Shown: positions 48,227 through 57,105 of the stretch, piece by piece | How the letters are laid out: each line of letters opens with the position of its first letter | Position numbering within the stretch: position 1 is the stretch's first letter | Source: JAHEDT01 sp963825615 | Lineage (GTDB): Bacteria; Desulfobacterota; Desulfuromonadia; Desulfuromonadales; BM103 | Assembly: GCA_963825615.1 (NCBI GenBank) | Contig: CAWGTV010000002.1 | Coordinates: 71,292 to 135,291, forward strand | Direction of reading: 5' to 3' | Length of the DNA stretch: 64,000 bases | Notes under the pieces: model-generated | What the model was told of the DNA's origin: nothing | Database searches by the model: none | Seen by the model: only the letters and a program-made list of their open reading frames with translations | Made by a program: the position numbers and the translations under genes

Positions 48227-49696
48227 CTAGATTTCCTGGTAACGCTGAAGGTACTCTTTCAACCTGACCTTCCGCACCGTATTTGCAGAGCTCATATACC
48301 TGATACTACCGAAGATCGGCCGAGCAGGCCCCCAGGGCCGGTCATAGCGACCGAGACACCAGAAGATGCCGCTGTAGGAGTTGGGATCGCGACCGTCGAT
48401 GGCATAGCGGTCGTTGAGCTCGATCATGGCCGCTAAAGCCTCCTGCGGCGTTGGGGTCCATTCGAGGATCTTTTTGGCCCAGAGCATGCGCAGATAGTTG
48501 TGAATGGTCCCTTCGCAGCGCAGCTGGCGCTGAGCGGCGTTCCAGAGGGGGTCGTGAGTCTGCGCCTCGCGCAATTCTTCCAGAGTATAACAGATGGGGC
48601 GCGGGTCGAGGCTGTGCGAATCGAGAGTCCTGCGAGCCCAGTCGGGCAGGCTGGCGAAATCCTTGTAACGATCCGGTTCGAAGCAGCACATGTTGAAGCC
48701 GATTTCCCGCCAGGTGATCAGCTGGTCGAGAAAGGCTTCGGCGTTCGCTGACAATCCCCACCAGCCGGTCCGCTTGCCATTTGCTTTCGGCCCGATCCGG
48801 TGCGGCCCCCACTCTTCTCGACTGCTGATGGCGGAGAAGATGGCGTGGCTGCTGATATGCCCGAAATGCAGGTAGGGTGAGAGACCGCTGGTCATCTCCT
48901 GGTCAGGGTGATTACGCAGTTCACAGTAGTGTGACAAGCGCTCTTCCAGAAAAGTGTCGAGATGGTCTTTAGCAGCGGTTTCGCCGCCTCTCAGTGGTGC
49001 GGGAGGCACCTGGTGGTCGATGGGCAGCGAGGCTAGGTCGAGGCCGTTCTCTGCGAGTAAAAGTGTGCGTGCGTGCGGCCACCTTGTCGTCACGTTCTGC
49101 GCTGGCTCAATCGGTATCGGCAGAGGCCTGTCATCCAGGGGATTGGCCTGTGGTGCGCTCCTCAGGTGCTCCGGCAGGTGTTTCTGCAGGAAACGGCGAA
49201 AGGCGTATGCGGTTGGATAAGCATGGTCTGCCGCCCGCATCGGTAGCAGGCCGTTGCCATCGACGGCTTCCAGACGCATCGGCAGACGTTGACCTGCGGC
49301 GGCGATCATGCGTGGCAGGAAAAATGCCGGGAAATCGTCTGTGATCACCTGAATGGCTTCGTTTGCCAATGCCGCGAGCAAGCCTTTGCCGGCACCCCTG
49401 GCAGGCTCTATGTAGGGGTAATAGGTCACCGATTGGCTAGCGAAGGCCATGGCATTGGCGGCCATGCCGTCGAGGATAAAGCGATGCAGCCGGTCGCTGG
49501 CATAGGGATAGTCACAGCGCAGGGCTTCGAGAACCACCAGAGGTTTGCCCCTTGCAACGGCTTGTTCTACGGCATGCTCCAGGGCAAAGTTCCAGTGTGT
49601 GCGCCGGCAGGCGTTCATCCAGTAGAGGATATAACGACCGTCCGGGTTGCACGGCCGGTGATTGATGGATCTGATTCGGATTGCGGGGATCGGCAT
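48227..49696 (-). CDS. phr: Deoxyribodipyrimidine photolyase (class II-like)
   Basis: A 489-residue flavoprotein of the photolyase family that repairs UV-induced pyrimidine dimers with light. N-terminal alpha/beta domain (ILYWMNACRRTHWNFALEHA; the YWM..n.R..dN pattern is that of class II enzymes), and the FAD domain with LSPYLHFGHISSH, FLDQLITWREIGFNMCCF, and LRMLWAKKILEWTPTPQEAL, plus DPNSYSGIFWCLGRYDRPWG. Adjacent and divergent to DUF523/DUF1722, a partnership also seen in E. coli (ybgA-phr). Confidence 0.9.
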   Translation of the reverse strand: MPIPAIRIRSINHRPCNPDGRYILYWMNACRRTHWNFALEHAVEQAVARGKPLVVLEALRCDYPYASDRLHRFILDGMAANAMAFASQSVTYYPYIEPARGAGKGLLAALANEAIQVITDDFPAFFLPRMIAAAGQRLPMRLEAVDGNGLLPMRAADHAYPTAYAFRRFLQKHLPEHLRSAPQANPLDDRPLPIPIEPAQNVTTRWPHARTLLLAENGLDLASLPIDHQVPPAPLRGGETAAKDHLDTFLEERLSHYCELRNHPDQEMTSGLSPYLHFGHISSHAIFSAISSREEWGPHRIGPKANGKRTGWWGLSANAEAFLDQLITWREIGFNMCCFEPDRYKDFASLPDWARRTLDSHSLDPRPICYTLEELREAQTHDPLWNAAQRQLRCEGTIHNYLRMLWAKKILEWTPTPQEALAAMIELNDRYAIDGRDPNSYSGIFWCLGRYDRPWGPARPIFGSIRYMSSANTVRKVRLKEYLQRYQEI

Positions 49697-49791
49697 GTTT
49701 TCGTCCTTGGTACGGTTGCCTACAAGTACACTATATCAAATCAAATAACTGTTGCGGGGTGCACGAGACGGGTCCCGTGGTAAAATCTCTT

Positions 49792-49857
49792 CGAACCACG
49801 AACCACGAACCACGAACCACGAACCACGAACCACGAACCACGAACCACGAACCACGA
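49792..49857. repeat. Heptanucleotide tandem repeat CGAACCA, about 9 copies
   Basis: A perfect array of CGAACCA over 66 bases that ends directly at the ribosome-binding site (GAGGT) of the DUF523/DUF1722 gene. It lies between the divergent photolyase and that gene. Changing copy number would change promoter spacing or leader length by 7 bases per unit. Confidence 0.95.
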
Positions 49858-49864
49858 GGTCACT

Positions 49865-50815
49865 ATGTCTGACAAGATTCGGCTGGGAATCAGCAGTTGC
49901 CTGCTCGGAGAAAGGGTGCGCTATGATGGGGGTCATCAACTGGACCGGTTCCTGCGCGACACCCTCGGCGAATATGTCGATTATGTGCCGGTCTGTCCAG
50001 AGGTGGAGATGGGGCTACCGACCCCGCGGGAGACGCTGCGGTTGGTCGAAAAGGGTGACGGCCCACGCCTGGTCTTCTCCCGGTCGGGCGAGGATGTCAC
50101 CGAACGCATGCTGTCCTGGGCCGACGCACGCGTCAGGCAACTGGAGCGGGAGGACCTCTGTGGTTTCGTCTTCAAGGCCAAGTCGCCGTCGAGTGGCATG
50201 GAGCGGGTCAAGCTTTATGACCGTAACGGCGTGCCGCACAAGGGTGGCGTTGGTCTCTTCGCCCGCACCTTCATGGAGCACTTTCCGCTCTTGCCGGTCG
50301 AAGAGGATGGCCGTTTGCACGACCCGCGCCTGCGCGAAAACTTCATCGAGTGTATCTTCACATTCAAACGCTGGCGTGACATGCTCGCTCAAGGCCGGAC
50401 TGCAGGCAACCTGGTCGCTTTCCACACCCGGCACAAATTGCTTTTGCTCGGTCACAGTCCCGAGATCTACCGGCAGATGGGCAAGCTGGTTGCCGCGGCC
50501 GGGACCTCCCCGGTAGATGAGCTTTTTTGCGCATACGAGGCGTTACTTATGAAAGGGATGCGTCTGCACACAACGACGAGAAAGCAGGTCAATGTCCTGC
50601 AGCATCTGCTCGGATATTTCAAAAAGCACTTGAGTGCCGATGAAAAGCAGGAAACCCTCGAACAGGTTGATCTTTACAGAAAGGGGATGGTGCCGCTGGT
50701 CGTGCCGCTGACGCTGATCAATCATTACGTGCGCAAGTACGACCAGCCTTATCTGCGCGAGCAGGTCTATCTCAATCCGCATCCGGTCGAGTTGCAGCTG
50801 CGCAATCACGTTTGA
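49865..50815 (+). CDS. DUF523 (TudS-like) plus DUF1722 (YbgA) fusion protein
   Basis: A 316-residue protein. Residues 1-150 are DUF523, with cysteines in GISSCLLG (C12), VCPEVEMG (C44) and DLCGFVFK (C99); characterised relatives bind a 4Fe-4S cluster and desulfurise thiouracil. Residues 190-310 are DUF1722 (HTRHKLLLLGHSPEIYRQMG, MVPLVVPLTLINHYVRKYDQ). E. coli YbgA, next to phr, carries the same C-terminal domain. Here it is divergent to a photolyase, so a link to light damage or thiolated bases is plausible but not shown. The start follows the CGAACCA array and a GAGGT site. Confidence 0.87.
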   Translation: MSDKIRLGISSCLLGERVRYDGGHQLDRFLRDTLGEYVDYVPVCPEVEMGLPTPRETLRLVEKGDGPRLVFSRSGEDVTERMLSWADARVRQLEREDLCGFVFKAKSPSSGMERVKLYDRNGVPHKGGVGLFARTFMEHFPLLPVEEDGRLHDPRLRENFIECIFTFKRWRDMLAQGRTAGNLVAFHTRHKLLLLGHSPEIYRQMGKLVAAAGTSPVDELFCAYEALLMKGMRLHTTTRKQVNVLQHLLGYFKKHLSADEKQETLEQVDLYRKGMVPLVVPLTLINHYVRKYDQPYLREQVYLNPHPVELQLRNHV

Positions 50816-50971
50816 CAACAGCGACGAGTGGCGCGTAGCGCGAAAAGCCATTTATTGCCGAGACGAGTTCAACCCTCGGGCTGTCCCGTTGCGTTCCGTA
50901 TGCGTGCCGGTGAAAGCGACTGGGCCGAAGTTTTTAGCACCGCGCCACGCTTCTTTGCTAAGATACCTGTC

Positions 50972-52216
50972 ATGAAATGGCTGATTCTTTTCCTCTTCCT
51001 GCTGATCCTGGCCGCCCGCCTGTGGCTGCGACGCCTGAATCTACAGCACCTCGCCCGGCATGGTCATGAGGTCCCTGCAGGTTTCTCTGGGGAGGTTGAT
51101 GCGGCGCTGCTGGCCAGGACATCCGATTACACCCTCGCCAACAGCCGTATCGGGCTGATCGAGACACTGGTTGGCAGTCTGCTTCTGGTGCTGTTCCTGT
51201 TCGCTGGCCCACTTGCCTGGTACGATCGCTGGATAAGCGGGTTGACAGACTCGTTCATCAGCCAGGGGGTGCTCTTCGTAATCGGCCTGATCATGGCCCA
51301 GGCGCTGCTGGATATCCCATTCAGCCTGTATCGGACCTTCGTTCTCGAGGAACGTTTTCAGTTCAATACCTCGACGCCGCGGATCTGGTTCACCGACCTG
51401 CTTAAGTCCCTCGGTATCGGCGTCTTCCTGATGTCGTTGCTCGCTGCCGGGGCCCTCGCTCTGGTGCAGGCAAGCCCGGGCGGCTGGTGGCTCTGGGTGT
51501 GGGGTTTTTTCGCCGCGATCACGCTGCTCCTGATGTATCTGTCGCCGGTGCTGATCGAGCCGCTCTTTTTTAAATTCCAGCCTTTGCAAAATGCACAGCT
51601 GGACGAGCGGGTCAAAGCCGTCATGGCCCGGGCCGGGCTGCAGGTCGACCGGGTCCAGCAGGTTGATGCCTCACGGCGCAGTAAACATTCGAATGCCTAT
51701 TTTACCGGGATTGGCCGGGTCAAGCGTATCGTCCTGTTCGATACCCTGCTGGAGCAGATGACTGATGATGAAATTATCGGTGTCCTGGCCCATGAGGCCG
51801 GGCACTGGCGGCTGGGTCATATCTGGAAACGCCTGGTGACGATGGAGTTGGTTTCTCTGGTCGTTTGCTGGCTGGCCTGGCGGCTGCTTGCCTGGGGAGG
51901 ACTGCCCGGCCTGTTAGGGCTTGAAGATCTGAGCTTTGCTGGACAGGTGCTGCTACTCGGTTGCCTCGCCAGCCTGATCAGTTTCCCCCTGACGCCACTC
52001 TCGAGTGCACTTTCCCGGCGTCATGAATGGCAGGCGGATCATTTTGCCCTTGTTTTGACCGGCCAGGCCGAACCTCTGGCCCGGGCGCTGGTCAAGCTCT
52101 GCAGGGAGAATCTGAGCAACCTGCATCCGCATCCGCTGTATGCCTGGTTCTACTATTCGCATCCGCCGGTAGTGGCCCGCATTGGTCGCCTCGCCGGTGG
52201 CCAGGAGCTGAGCTGA
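50972..52216 (+). CDS. M48-family zinc endopeptidase (Ste24/CAAX prenyl protease type)
   Basis: A 414-residue membrane protease. The zinc motif HEAGH (in IIGVLAHEAGHWRLGHIWKR) and the third ligand region (RRHEWQADHFAL) are clear, with several hydrophobic helices before and after, as in Ste24. The start MKWLILFLFLL at 50972 replaces a longer in-frame reading from 50828. It probably cleaves membrane proteins; the substrate in bacteria is unknown. Confidence 0.9.
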   Translation: MKWLILFLFLLILAARLWLRRLNLQHLARHGHEVPAGFSGEVDAALLARTSDYTLANSRIGLIETLVGSLLLVLFLFAGPLAWYDRWISGLTDSFISQGVLFVIGLIMAQALLDIPFSLYRTFVLEERFQFNTSTPRIWFTDLLKSLGIGVFLMSLLAAGALALVQASPGGWWLWVWGFFAAITLLLMYLSPVLIEPLFFKFQPLQNAQLDERVKAVMARAGLQVDRVQQVDASRRSKHSNAYFTGIGRVKRIVLFDTLLEQMTDDEIIGVLAHEAGHWRLGHIWKRLVTMELVSLVVCWLAWRLLAWGGLPGLLGLEDLSFAGQVLLLGCLASLISFPLTPLSSALSRRHEWQADHFALVLTGQAEPLARALVKLCRENLSNLHPHPLYAWFYYSHPPVVARIGRLAGGQELS

Positions 52217-52221
52217 AGGCT

Positions 52222-53382
52222 ATGGCGGCGATTCTCTTCACCACGATTCTGACCCTTTCCGCGCTTTATGTGCCGCAGCCCCTACTGCCGGTTCTAAGTG
52301 TAGAGTTCGGCGTTACCCGCGAGACCGCCGCCCTGCTGACGACCATCGTCTTCATCCCCTTAAGCCTTGCGCCACTGATTTACGGCGCCCTGCTCGAGTC
52401 AGTTTCGGCGCGGCGCATGCTGCGTTGGGCGGTTTTACTCCTGGCGGTCACTGAAGGGCTGATGTTCGTGGTGCAGCCCTTTGCCGGCTTGATGGCGCTG
52501 CGCCTGGTGCAGGGGCTGCTGATCCCGGCGATGCTGACTTCGCTGATGACCTATACCTCGCAGGTAACGGCCAAAAACGACATGGTACGGGCCATGTCCT
52601 GGTACATCGCCGCGACGATCCTCGGTGGTTTTGCCGGGCGCGCCCTGTCCGGATTGATCGCCAGCCTGCTGCATTGGCGGTTCAGCTTCCTGTTCCTCGG
52701 CATCGGTCTGTTGGTCTCCTGGTTCTGGCTGGGGCGGATCGCCGATGCTGGCGAGGTGAAAATTGCGCGTCCGGACAAGAATGTCATCGGAAAAATCTGG
52801 GCTGATCCCGTGGCGCGGGCCACTTATGCGATGGTTTTCTGTTTCTTCCTGGTCTTCGCTGCCATCATGAACTATCTGCCGTTCCGCTTGGCCGAGTTGA
52901 GCAGCCATGCTGATGAATTCCGTATCGGCCTGGCTTATTCCGGTTACCTGATGGGGATTGTGGTTTCGCTCAATGCAGTGCGCATCCACCAAAGATGCGG
53001 TGGCCCGGAGCGTGTCATGGTGGGCGGGCTAGTTTTTTTTATTCTGGCCCTGCTGGTGATGATGGCACCCTATATTGCTGCCCTGGTCGGTGGCATGTTC
53101 CTGCTCTGCGGAGCCTCGTTTCTGACCCATGCAACAGCGACCGGGTACCTGAATCGCTACATGTCGCAGTACAAGGGTGTGGTCAATGGCCTGTACGTGT
53201 CATTTTACTACGGGGGCGGTGCGGTTGGGTCTTATCTGCCCGGATTCGCTTATCGTGGCTATGGCTGGAGCGGTTTTGTGCTGGTGCTGATGATCGTTCT
53301 GGTTGTTGCCCTGCTGCTGGCGTGGCACCTGGCGCGCACCGCGGCCTTGTTGCGCATTAGCAGGGGGGAGGCTGGATTGTGA
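52222..53382 (+). CDS. MFS transporter
   Basis: A 386-residue permease with about 12 predicted helices. The motif region GALLESVSARRMLRWAVLLL resembles the MFS loop 2-3 signature (G-x-x-x-D/E-R-x-G-x-R). It is related to the YnfM-like group. It starts 6 bases after the protease stop and may be cotranscribed. The substrate cannot be inferred. Confidence 0.87.
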   Translation: MAAILFTTILTLSALYVPQPLLPVLSVEFGVTRETAALLTTIVFIPLSLAPLIYGALLESVSARRMLRWAVLLLAVTEGLMFVVQPFAGLMALRLVQGLLIPAMLTSLMTYTSQVTAKNDMVRAMSWYIAATILGGFAGRALSGLIASLLHWRFSFLFLGIGLLVSWFWLGRIADAGEVKIARPDKNVIGKIWADPVARATYAMVFCFFLVFAAIMNYLPFRLAELSSHADEFRIGLAYSGYLMGIVVSLNAVRIHQRCGGPERVMVGGLVFFILALLVMMAPYIAALVGGMFLLCGASFLTHATATGYLNRYMSQYKGVVNGLYVSFYYGGGAVGSYLPGFAYRGYGWSGFVLVLMIVLVVALLLAWHLARTAALLRISRGEAGL

Positions 53383-53413
53383 ACTAGAACAAATTAAATC
53401 ATGATAGTTTGTA

Positions 53414-53442
53414 TTGACAGTGGCTATGACGGTGGTTATCTT
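53414..53442 (+). promoter_or_regulatory. Promoter of the FKBP genes
   Basis: TTGACA (53414-53419), 17-base spacer, TATCTT (53437-53442), 50 bases before the FKBP lipoprotein start. Confidence 0.65.
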
Positions 53443-53491
53443 TAACACTTATGTTCTTACCGCCACTCAATTATTAAAGAAAGGTTCTCCC

Positions 53492-54208
53492 ATGTACTCC
53501 AGATTTCTATCCCTGATGTTCCTGTTGTTGTTCGCTTTCGGTTGCACCGCCGAGGAAACCAAAGCCGCCCCAGAGCTGAAGCTGGACACGCCAAAGAGCA
53601 GGATCAGTTACACGATCGGTGCAAATATTGCCAAGGATTTCAAGGCACAGAAGATCGATGTTGATGCCGATGTGCTTTTGCAGGGGATGAAGGACACTCT
53701 GGCCGGCAAGGAGATGCGCCTCACCGATGAGGAAATGGCCGCCGAAATCCAGAATTTCCAGAAAGAGATGCAGGCCAAGATGGTTGCCGAAATGGAAGCC
53801 CTGTCGGCCAAGAACAAGGCTGCAGGAGAGGCTTTCCTCGCGGAAAACTCCAAAAAAGAGGGTGTCGTGGTAACGGCAAGCGGTCTTCAGTACAAGATCA
53901 TCGAGGCAGGAGATGGCGCTTCACCGGGGCCGTCCGATATGGCAACGGTCCATTACCGTGGCACTCTCATCGATGGCACCCAGTTTGACAGCTCGTATGA
54001 CCGCGGCACTCCGGCCACCTTCCCTGTGAGCGGGGTTATCGCTGGTTGGACCGAAGCCCTGCAGTTGATGAAGCCCGGGGCCAAATGGCAGATTGTCATC
54101 CCTGCCGATCTGGCCTATGGTGAACGCGGTGCCGGTCAGGAAATTGGCCCCAATTCGACCCTGGTGTTCGATGTGGAATTGGTCAGCGTGGAAAAGGGCG
54201 AGAAATAA
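53492..54208 (+). CDS. FKBP-type peptidyl-prolyl isomerase, Mip/FkpA-like lipoprotein
   Basis: A 238-residue lipoprotein with lipobox LLFAFGC. A helical dimerisation domain with FkpA-N character (RISYTIGANIAKDFKAQKID) precedes the FKBP domain, with VHYRGTLIDGTQFDSSYDRG, and PADLAYGERGAGQEIGPNST. It folds proteins in the periplasm. The start at 53492 is used because the lipobox follows at the right distance. It overlaps the next FKBP gene by one base. Confidence 0.92.
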   Translation: MYSRFLSLMFLLLFAFGCTAEETKAAPELKLDTPKSRISYTIGANIAKDFKAQKIDVDADVLLQGMKDTLAGKEMRLTDEEMAAEIQNFQKEMQAKMVAEMEALSAKNKAAGEAFLAENSKKEGVVVTASGLQYKIIEAGDGASPGPSDMATVHYRGTLIDGTQFDSSYDRGTPATFPVSGVIAGWTEALQLMKPGAKWQIVIPADLAYGERGAGQEIGPNSTLVFDVELVSVEKGEK

Positions 54209-54648
54209 TGTGTTCCGAAGGGCGCATTGTTGCTGCAGGGGACCAGATCCGGGTGAATTATATCGGCCGTTTTGAGGATGGTTCGATATTCGATTCTTCC
54301 GAAGGGCATGAGCCCCTGGAGTTCACTGTCGGTGCCGAGCAAGTAATTGCCGGTTTTGACCAGGCGGTGATCGGCCTCAAGCCTGGGGAGAGCTGCCATG
54401 TCGTAGTTGCTCCCGAAGATGGTTATGGTCATCATATCCCAGAGATGGTTGCCGAGGTGGAACGGCGTCTGATCCCGAACCATGATGAGTTGGCTCTCGG
54501 CAGTATGCTCGAGGTCAGCATGGAAAATGGCCAGTCTCTGGAGGTTCAGGTTGTCAAACTGTCCGAAGAGGCGGTTGTGCTGGATGGCAATCATCCCCTG
54601 GCTGGGAAACAGCTGCATTTTGAAATCGAGCTGCTCGGATTTGCCTGA
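54208..54648 (+). CDS. FKBP-type peptidyl-prolyl isomerase, SlyD/SlpA-like
   Basis: A 146-residue cytoplasmic FKBP with an inserted flap (residues 70-120). Motifs: VNYIGRFEDGSIFDSSEGHE, FTVGAEQVIAGFDQAVIGLK and GNHPLAGKQLHFEIELLG. The SlyD His-rich tail is absent, so SlpA-like. Shares one base with the previous gene (TAATG). Confidence 0.92.
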   Translation: MCSEGRIVAAGDQIRVNYIGRFEDGSIFDSSEGHEPLEFTVGAEQVIAGFDQAVIGLKPGESCHVVVAPEDGYGHHIPEMVAEVERRLIPNHDELALGSMLEVSMENGQSLEVQVVKLSEEAVVLDGNHPLAGKQLHFEIELLGFA

Positions 54649-54667
54649 GCAGCTCGTCAAATAGCCG

Positions 54668-54694
54668 GGGCCGCCTTTCGAGGCGGCCCTTTTT
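54668..54694 (+). terminator. Terminator after the FKBP pair
   Basis: GGGCCGCC (54668-54675), TTTCGA loop, GGCGGCCC (54682-54689), TTTTT. Confidence 0.93.
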
Positions 54695-54888
54695 CGTTGT
54701 GGTGCGGGACTCAAGGTTCTTGAAGAGCAGGCTGGGCGAGGCGGAGGAATCTTTCAATGTGCTGATATTGAGCTGTTTTTTTGCTCTGGTATGGATTGCC
54801 TACAGGGTTGGGTGCAGGTCGCCGGGGGGATCGGCATGAACCCTGCAAAACAATTGTGCAAGACTGCTGTGCGCCCGGGAGGAATGCC

Positions 54889-55599
54889 ATGCCCACTAAA
54901 AAGATCGTTCTCTCCGATGATGCTGCTTTGCTGGCGATTTTAAAAAACTCTTTTTTTCAGCGTGAGGGCTTCGAGATGATCCTGGTCCGGGATGGCCAGA
55001 CCGGGTTCGAGGCGGTGGAGGCAGAGGCACCGACCCTGGTGGTCTTCGATCTTGCTCGACTGGGAGAACAATCCCTGGACTGTTGTCGGGCGATCAAGCG
55101 CGACCCTTTGCTAACGGCCACGCCGGTGCTACTTCTTCTCCCTGACAAAGCGCCCGAAGTCTTGGCTGATGCCTGCTGGCATGCGGGATGTGACGCCGTC
55201 GTTCATCGTCCTCTGGTGGCAGAACGCTTTCTCGATGCGGCTTGTGGTCTGCTGGGGATTTCGCCTCGCCTAGACAGACGCATCCCGGTTAATTTTCAGT
55301 TGGATTTTCTGGACAGCAAACAGAAAAAACATGTCGGTAACTGTGTGAACCTTAATGCTGGGGGGATGTTCATCGCAACGGAAACCCTTTTCCCGGTCAA
55401 CACCGACCTGAGACTTGAAATCAAACTGCCCGGATTCAAAAGTCCCTTGCATGTTGCGGTGCGTGTTGCTTGGGTTAATCATCCCGAATGGCTCAAAAAG
55501 AATTCCATGCCCTGTGGCATCGGGGTCCAGTTTAGTGCGGTAGGGGCGACCTTCAAGGCTGGTCTGCAGGCCTTTCTCGAGACTCTGCGCGAGGGCTAA
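54889..55599 (+). CDS. Receiver-like plus PilZ-domain protein
   Basis: A 236-residue protein: an N-terminal receiver fold (KIVLSDDAALLAILKNSFFQ, FDLARLGEQSLDCCRAIKRD, PVLLLLPDKAPEVLA, CDAVVHRPL) and a C-terminal PilZ domain (RLDRRIPVNFQLDF, NLNAGGMFI, GIGVQFSAVG). The PilZ RxxxR is D-R-R-I-P and the following NLNAGG replaces the D/N-x-S-x-x-G serine with A. It may not bind c-di-GMP normally. The start at 54889 follows GGGAGGAATGCC. Confidence 0.82.
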   Translation: MPTKKIVLSDDAALLAILKNSFFQREGFEMILVRDGQTGFEAVEAEAPTLVVFDLARLGEQSLDCCRAIKRDPLLTATPVLLLLPDKAPEVLADACWHAGCDAVVHRPLVAERFLDAACGLLGISPRLDRRIPVNFQLDFLDSKQKKHVGNCVNLNAGGMFIATETLFPVNTDLRLEIKLPGFKSPLHVAVRVAWVNHPEWLKKNSMPCGIGVQFSAVGATFKAGLQAFLETLREG

Positions 55600-55669
55600 C
55601 GCTGGGGGATTGTCGCTCCTTCTCGGTTGTTTGTGCTCACCAGTGCTGGTCAAAAGGGCTGCTTGAGTT

Positions 55670-56599
55670 TCAGCCGGGTTCTTTGGGGTTGAGCTCGGTC
55701 CCGCAGTATTTGCAGTAGCTGGCATCGTAGCTGTGTTTCTCTGCACCGCAGCCTGGACAGGCTTGGGTGGACACTTTCCCAGTGCTCGGCGATACCAGCT
55801 CAGCCGTGACAATTCCCGTCGGTACAGCAATCACACCATACCCCATGATCATGATAATGCTGGCGACCGCACGGCCAAGAGGTGATTGCGGTGAGATGTC
55901 ACCGTAGCCGACGGTCGTCAGAGTGGTGATCGCCCAGTAGCACGAGACGCCGATGGAGGTGAAACCACTTTCATCACCCTCGATGAGGTAGAGGAGTGAG
56001 CCGAAGATCAGCACCAGGGTCAAAACCACAAAGAGGAATACAGAAATTTTGCGTCGGCTTGCGCGCATGGCTTTGAGCAGGTACTCTGCTTCGTTGAGAT
56101 ATTGTGCCAGCTTGAGGACTCTGAAAATCCTGAGCAGGCGCAGGACCCTGATGACCATCAGATACTGGGAGCCAGGTATCAGCAGGCTGAGGTAGGTCGG
56201 CAGGATGGCGATCAGGTCGACCAGACCGTAGAAGCTTCGCATGTAGCGCAGTGGTTGCCCAAGCGAGATGATTCTCAGAATGTATTCAGCAGTAAAGACC
56301 AGGGTGAAGAGCCATTCAACCACATAGAGCAGGCGACCGTGCTGATCGCGGACCTGGGCTACGCTGTCGAACATCACGGCGATCACGCTTAGGACGATGG
56401 CGAATATGAGGATGATATCGAAAAGCTTACCGGCGGGGGTGTCGGCTTCGAAGATGATCTCGTGCAGACGAAGTCGCCACCGTGCGGGGGTGCGTTCGCC
56501 CTTCGGTTGGGGCTTCGGGAATCGGTCGGGAGGGGACGTCTTGCTCACGCTGGCCGGTTTCTCCAAGAGTCGTTGGTGTCTGTCCCGGTATACTGCCAT
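55670..56599 (-). CDS. Voltage-gated-type potassium channel with C-terminal zinc ribbon
   Basis: A 309-residue six-helix channel. S4-like RVLRLLRIFRVLKLAQYL carries regularly spaced arginines; the selectivity filter is TTVGYGDIS in the pore loop. The C-terminus carries CPGCG...YCKYCG, a four-cysteine zinc ribbon not usual in Kv-type channels. It lies on the minus strand, next to but not overlapping dfx. Likely a K+ channel in the inner membrane. Confidence 0.88.
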   Translation of the reverse strand: MAVYRDRHQRLLEKPASVSKTSPPDRFPKPQPKGERTPARWRLRLHEIIFEADTPAGKLFDIILIFAIVLSVIAVMFDSVAQVRDQHGRLLYVVEWLFTLVFTAEYILRIISLGQPLRYMRSFYGLVDLIAILPTYLSLLIPGSQYLMVIRVLRLLRIFRVLKLAQYLNEAEYLLKAMRASRRKISVFLFVVLTLVLIFGSLLYLIEGDESGFTSIGVSCYWAITTLTTVGYGDISPQSPLGRAVASIIMIMGYGVIAVPTGIVTAELVSPSTGKVSTQACPGCGAEKHSYDASYCKYCGTELNPKEPG

Positions 56600-56663
56600 C
56601 TGCCGGGGGAAGGGTCAACATTCGGCGAGTTTATCCTGGCGTGTTTGTGTTGCACCTCATGTC

Positions 56664-56695
56664 AAAAAAGGCCCCCGATTCTGGGAGCCTTTTTT
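56664..56695 (-). terminator. Terminator of the rubrerythrin-desulfoferrodoxin operon
   Basis: AAAAAAGGC...GCCTTTTTT with an inner CCC/GGG pair, just past the dfx stop. Confidence 0.9.
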
Positions 56696-56704
56696 GATTG
56701 CTGG

Positions 56705-57085
56705 TTAGCTTTTGGCTGACCAGAGCCCGTGCAGGTTGCAGTACTCACGTGCAGTGACCTGCTTGGCAACGATTGGGAAGATGGCTTCCGGGGCTTCACC
56801 GGGGTGCAGGTTCTGGCGGTAGACCTTGCCGTCGGCAATCACTTCGACCCATTCGATGGAATGTTCATCCAACATCGGGTGGGGAACGCTGCCAACCTTG
56901 ACGGTGATGCGGTCGGCACCGATCTCGATCACCGGAACGTGCTTTTCCTTGGCGGCATCGACGGTGTTTTCGGTAAGCATAACCATCTTCTGGTTGCAGC
57001 AGACCAGGGCACCGGGACCACCGTGGACGAGCTCTACGATATTGCCGCACAACTCACACTTGTAGACTTCATTCAATTTAGGCAT
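56705..57085 (-). CDS. dfx: Desulfoferrodoxin (class II-iron superoxide reductase)
   Basis: A 126-residue two-iron protein. Center I cysteines: C10, C13, C29, C30 (KCELC and VCC), a rubredoxin-like site. Center II: histidines in EKHVPVIE, HPMLDEHSIEW plus CNLHG near the C-terminus, the catalytic site. It reduces superoxide to peroxide without making oxygen and is downstream of rubrerythrin (20 bases), which removes the peroxide. Confidence 0.95.
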   Translation of the reverse strand: MPKLNEVYKCELCGNIVELVHGGPGALVCCNQKMVMLTENTVDAAKEKHVPVIEIGADRITVKVGSVPHPMLDEHSIEWVEVIADGKVYRQNLHPGEAPEAIFPIVAKQVTAREYCNLHGLWSAKS

Positions 57086-57105
57086 CTCTCTTCTCCTTGG
57101 GGTGG

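Noticed and set aside
49792..49857. CRISPR array
   Set aside because: Same reason: 7-base units, no spacers.
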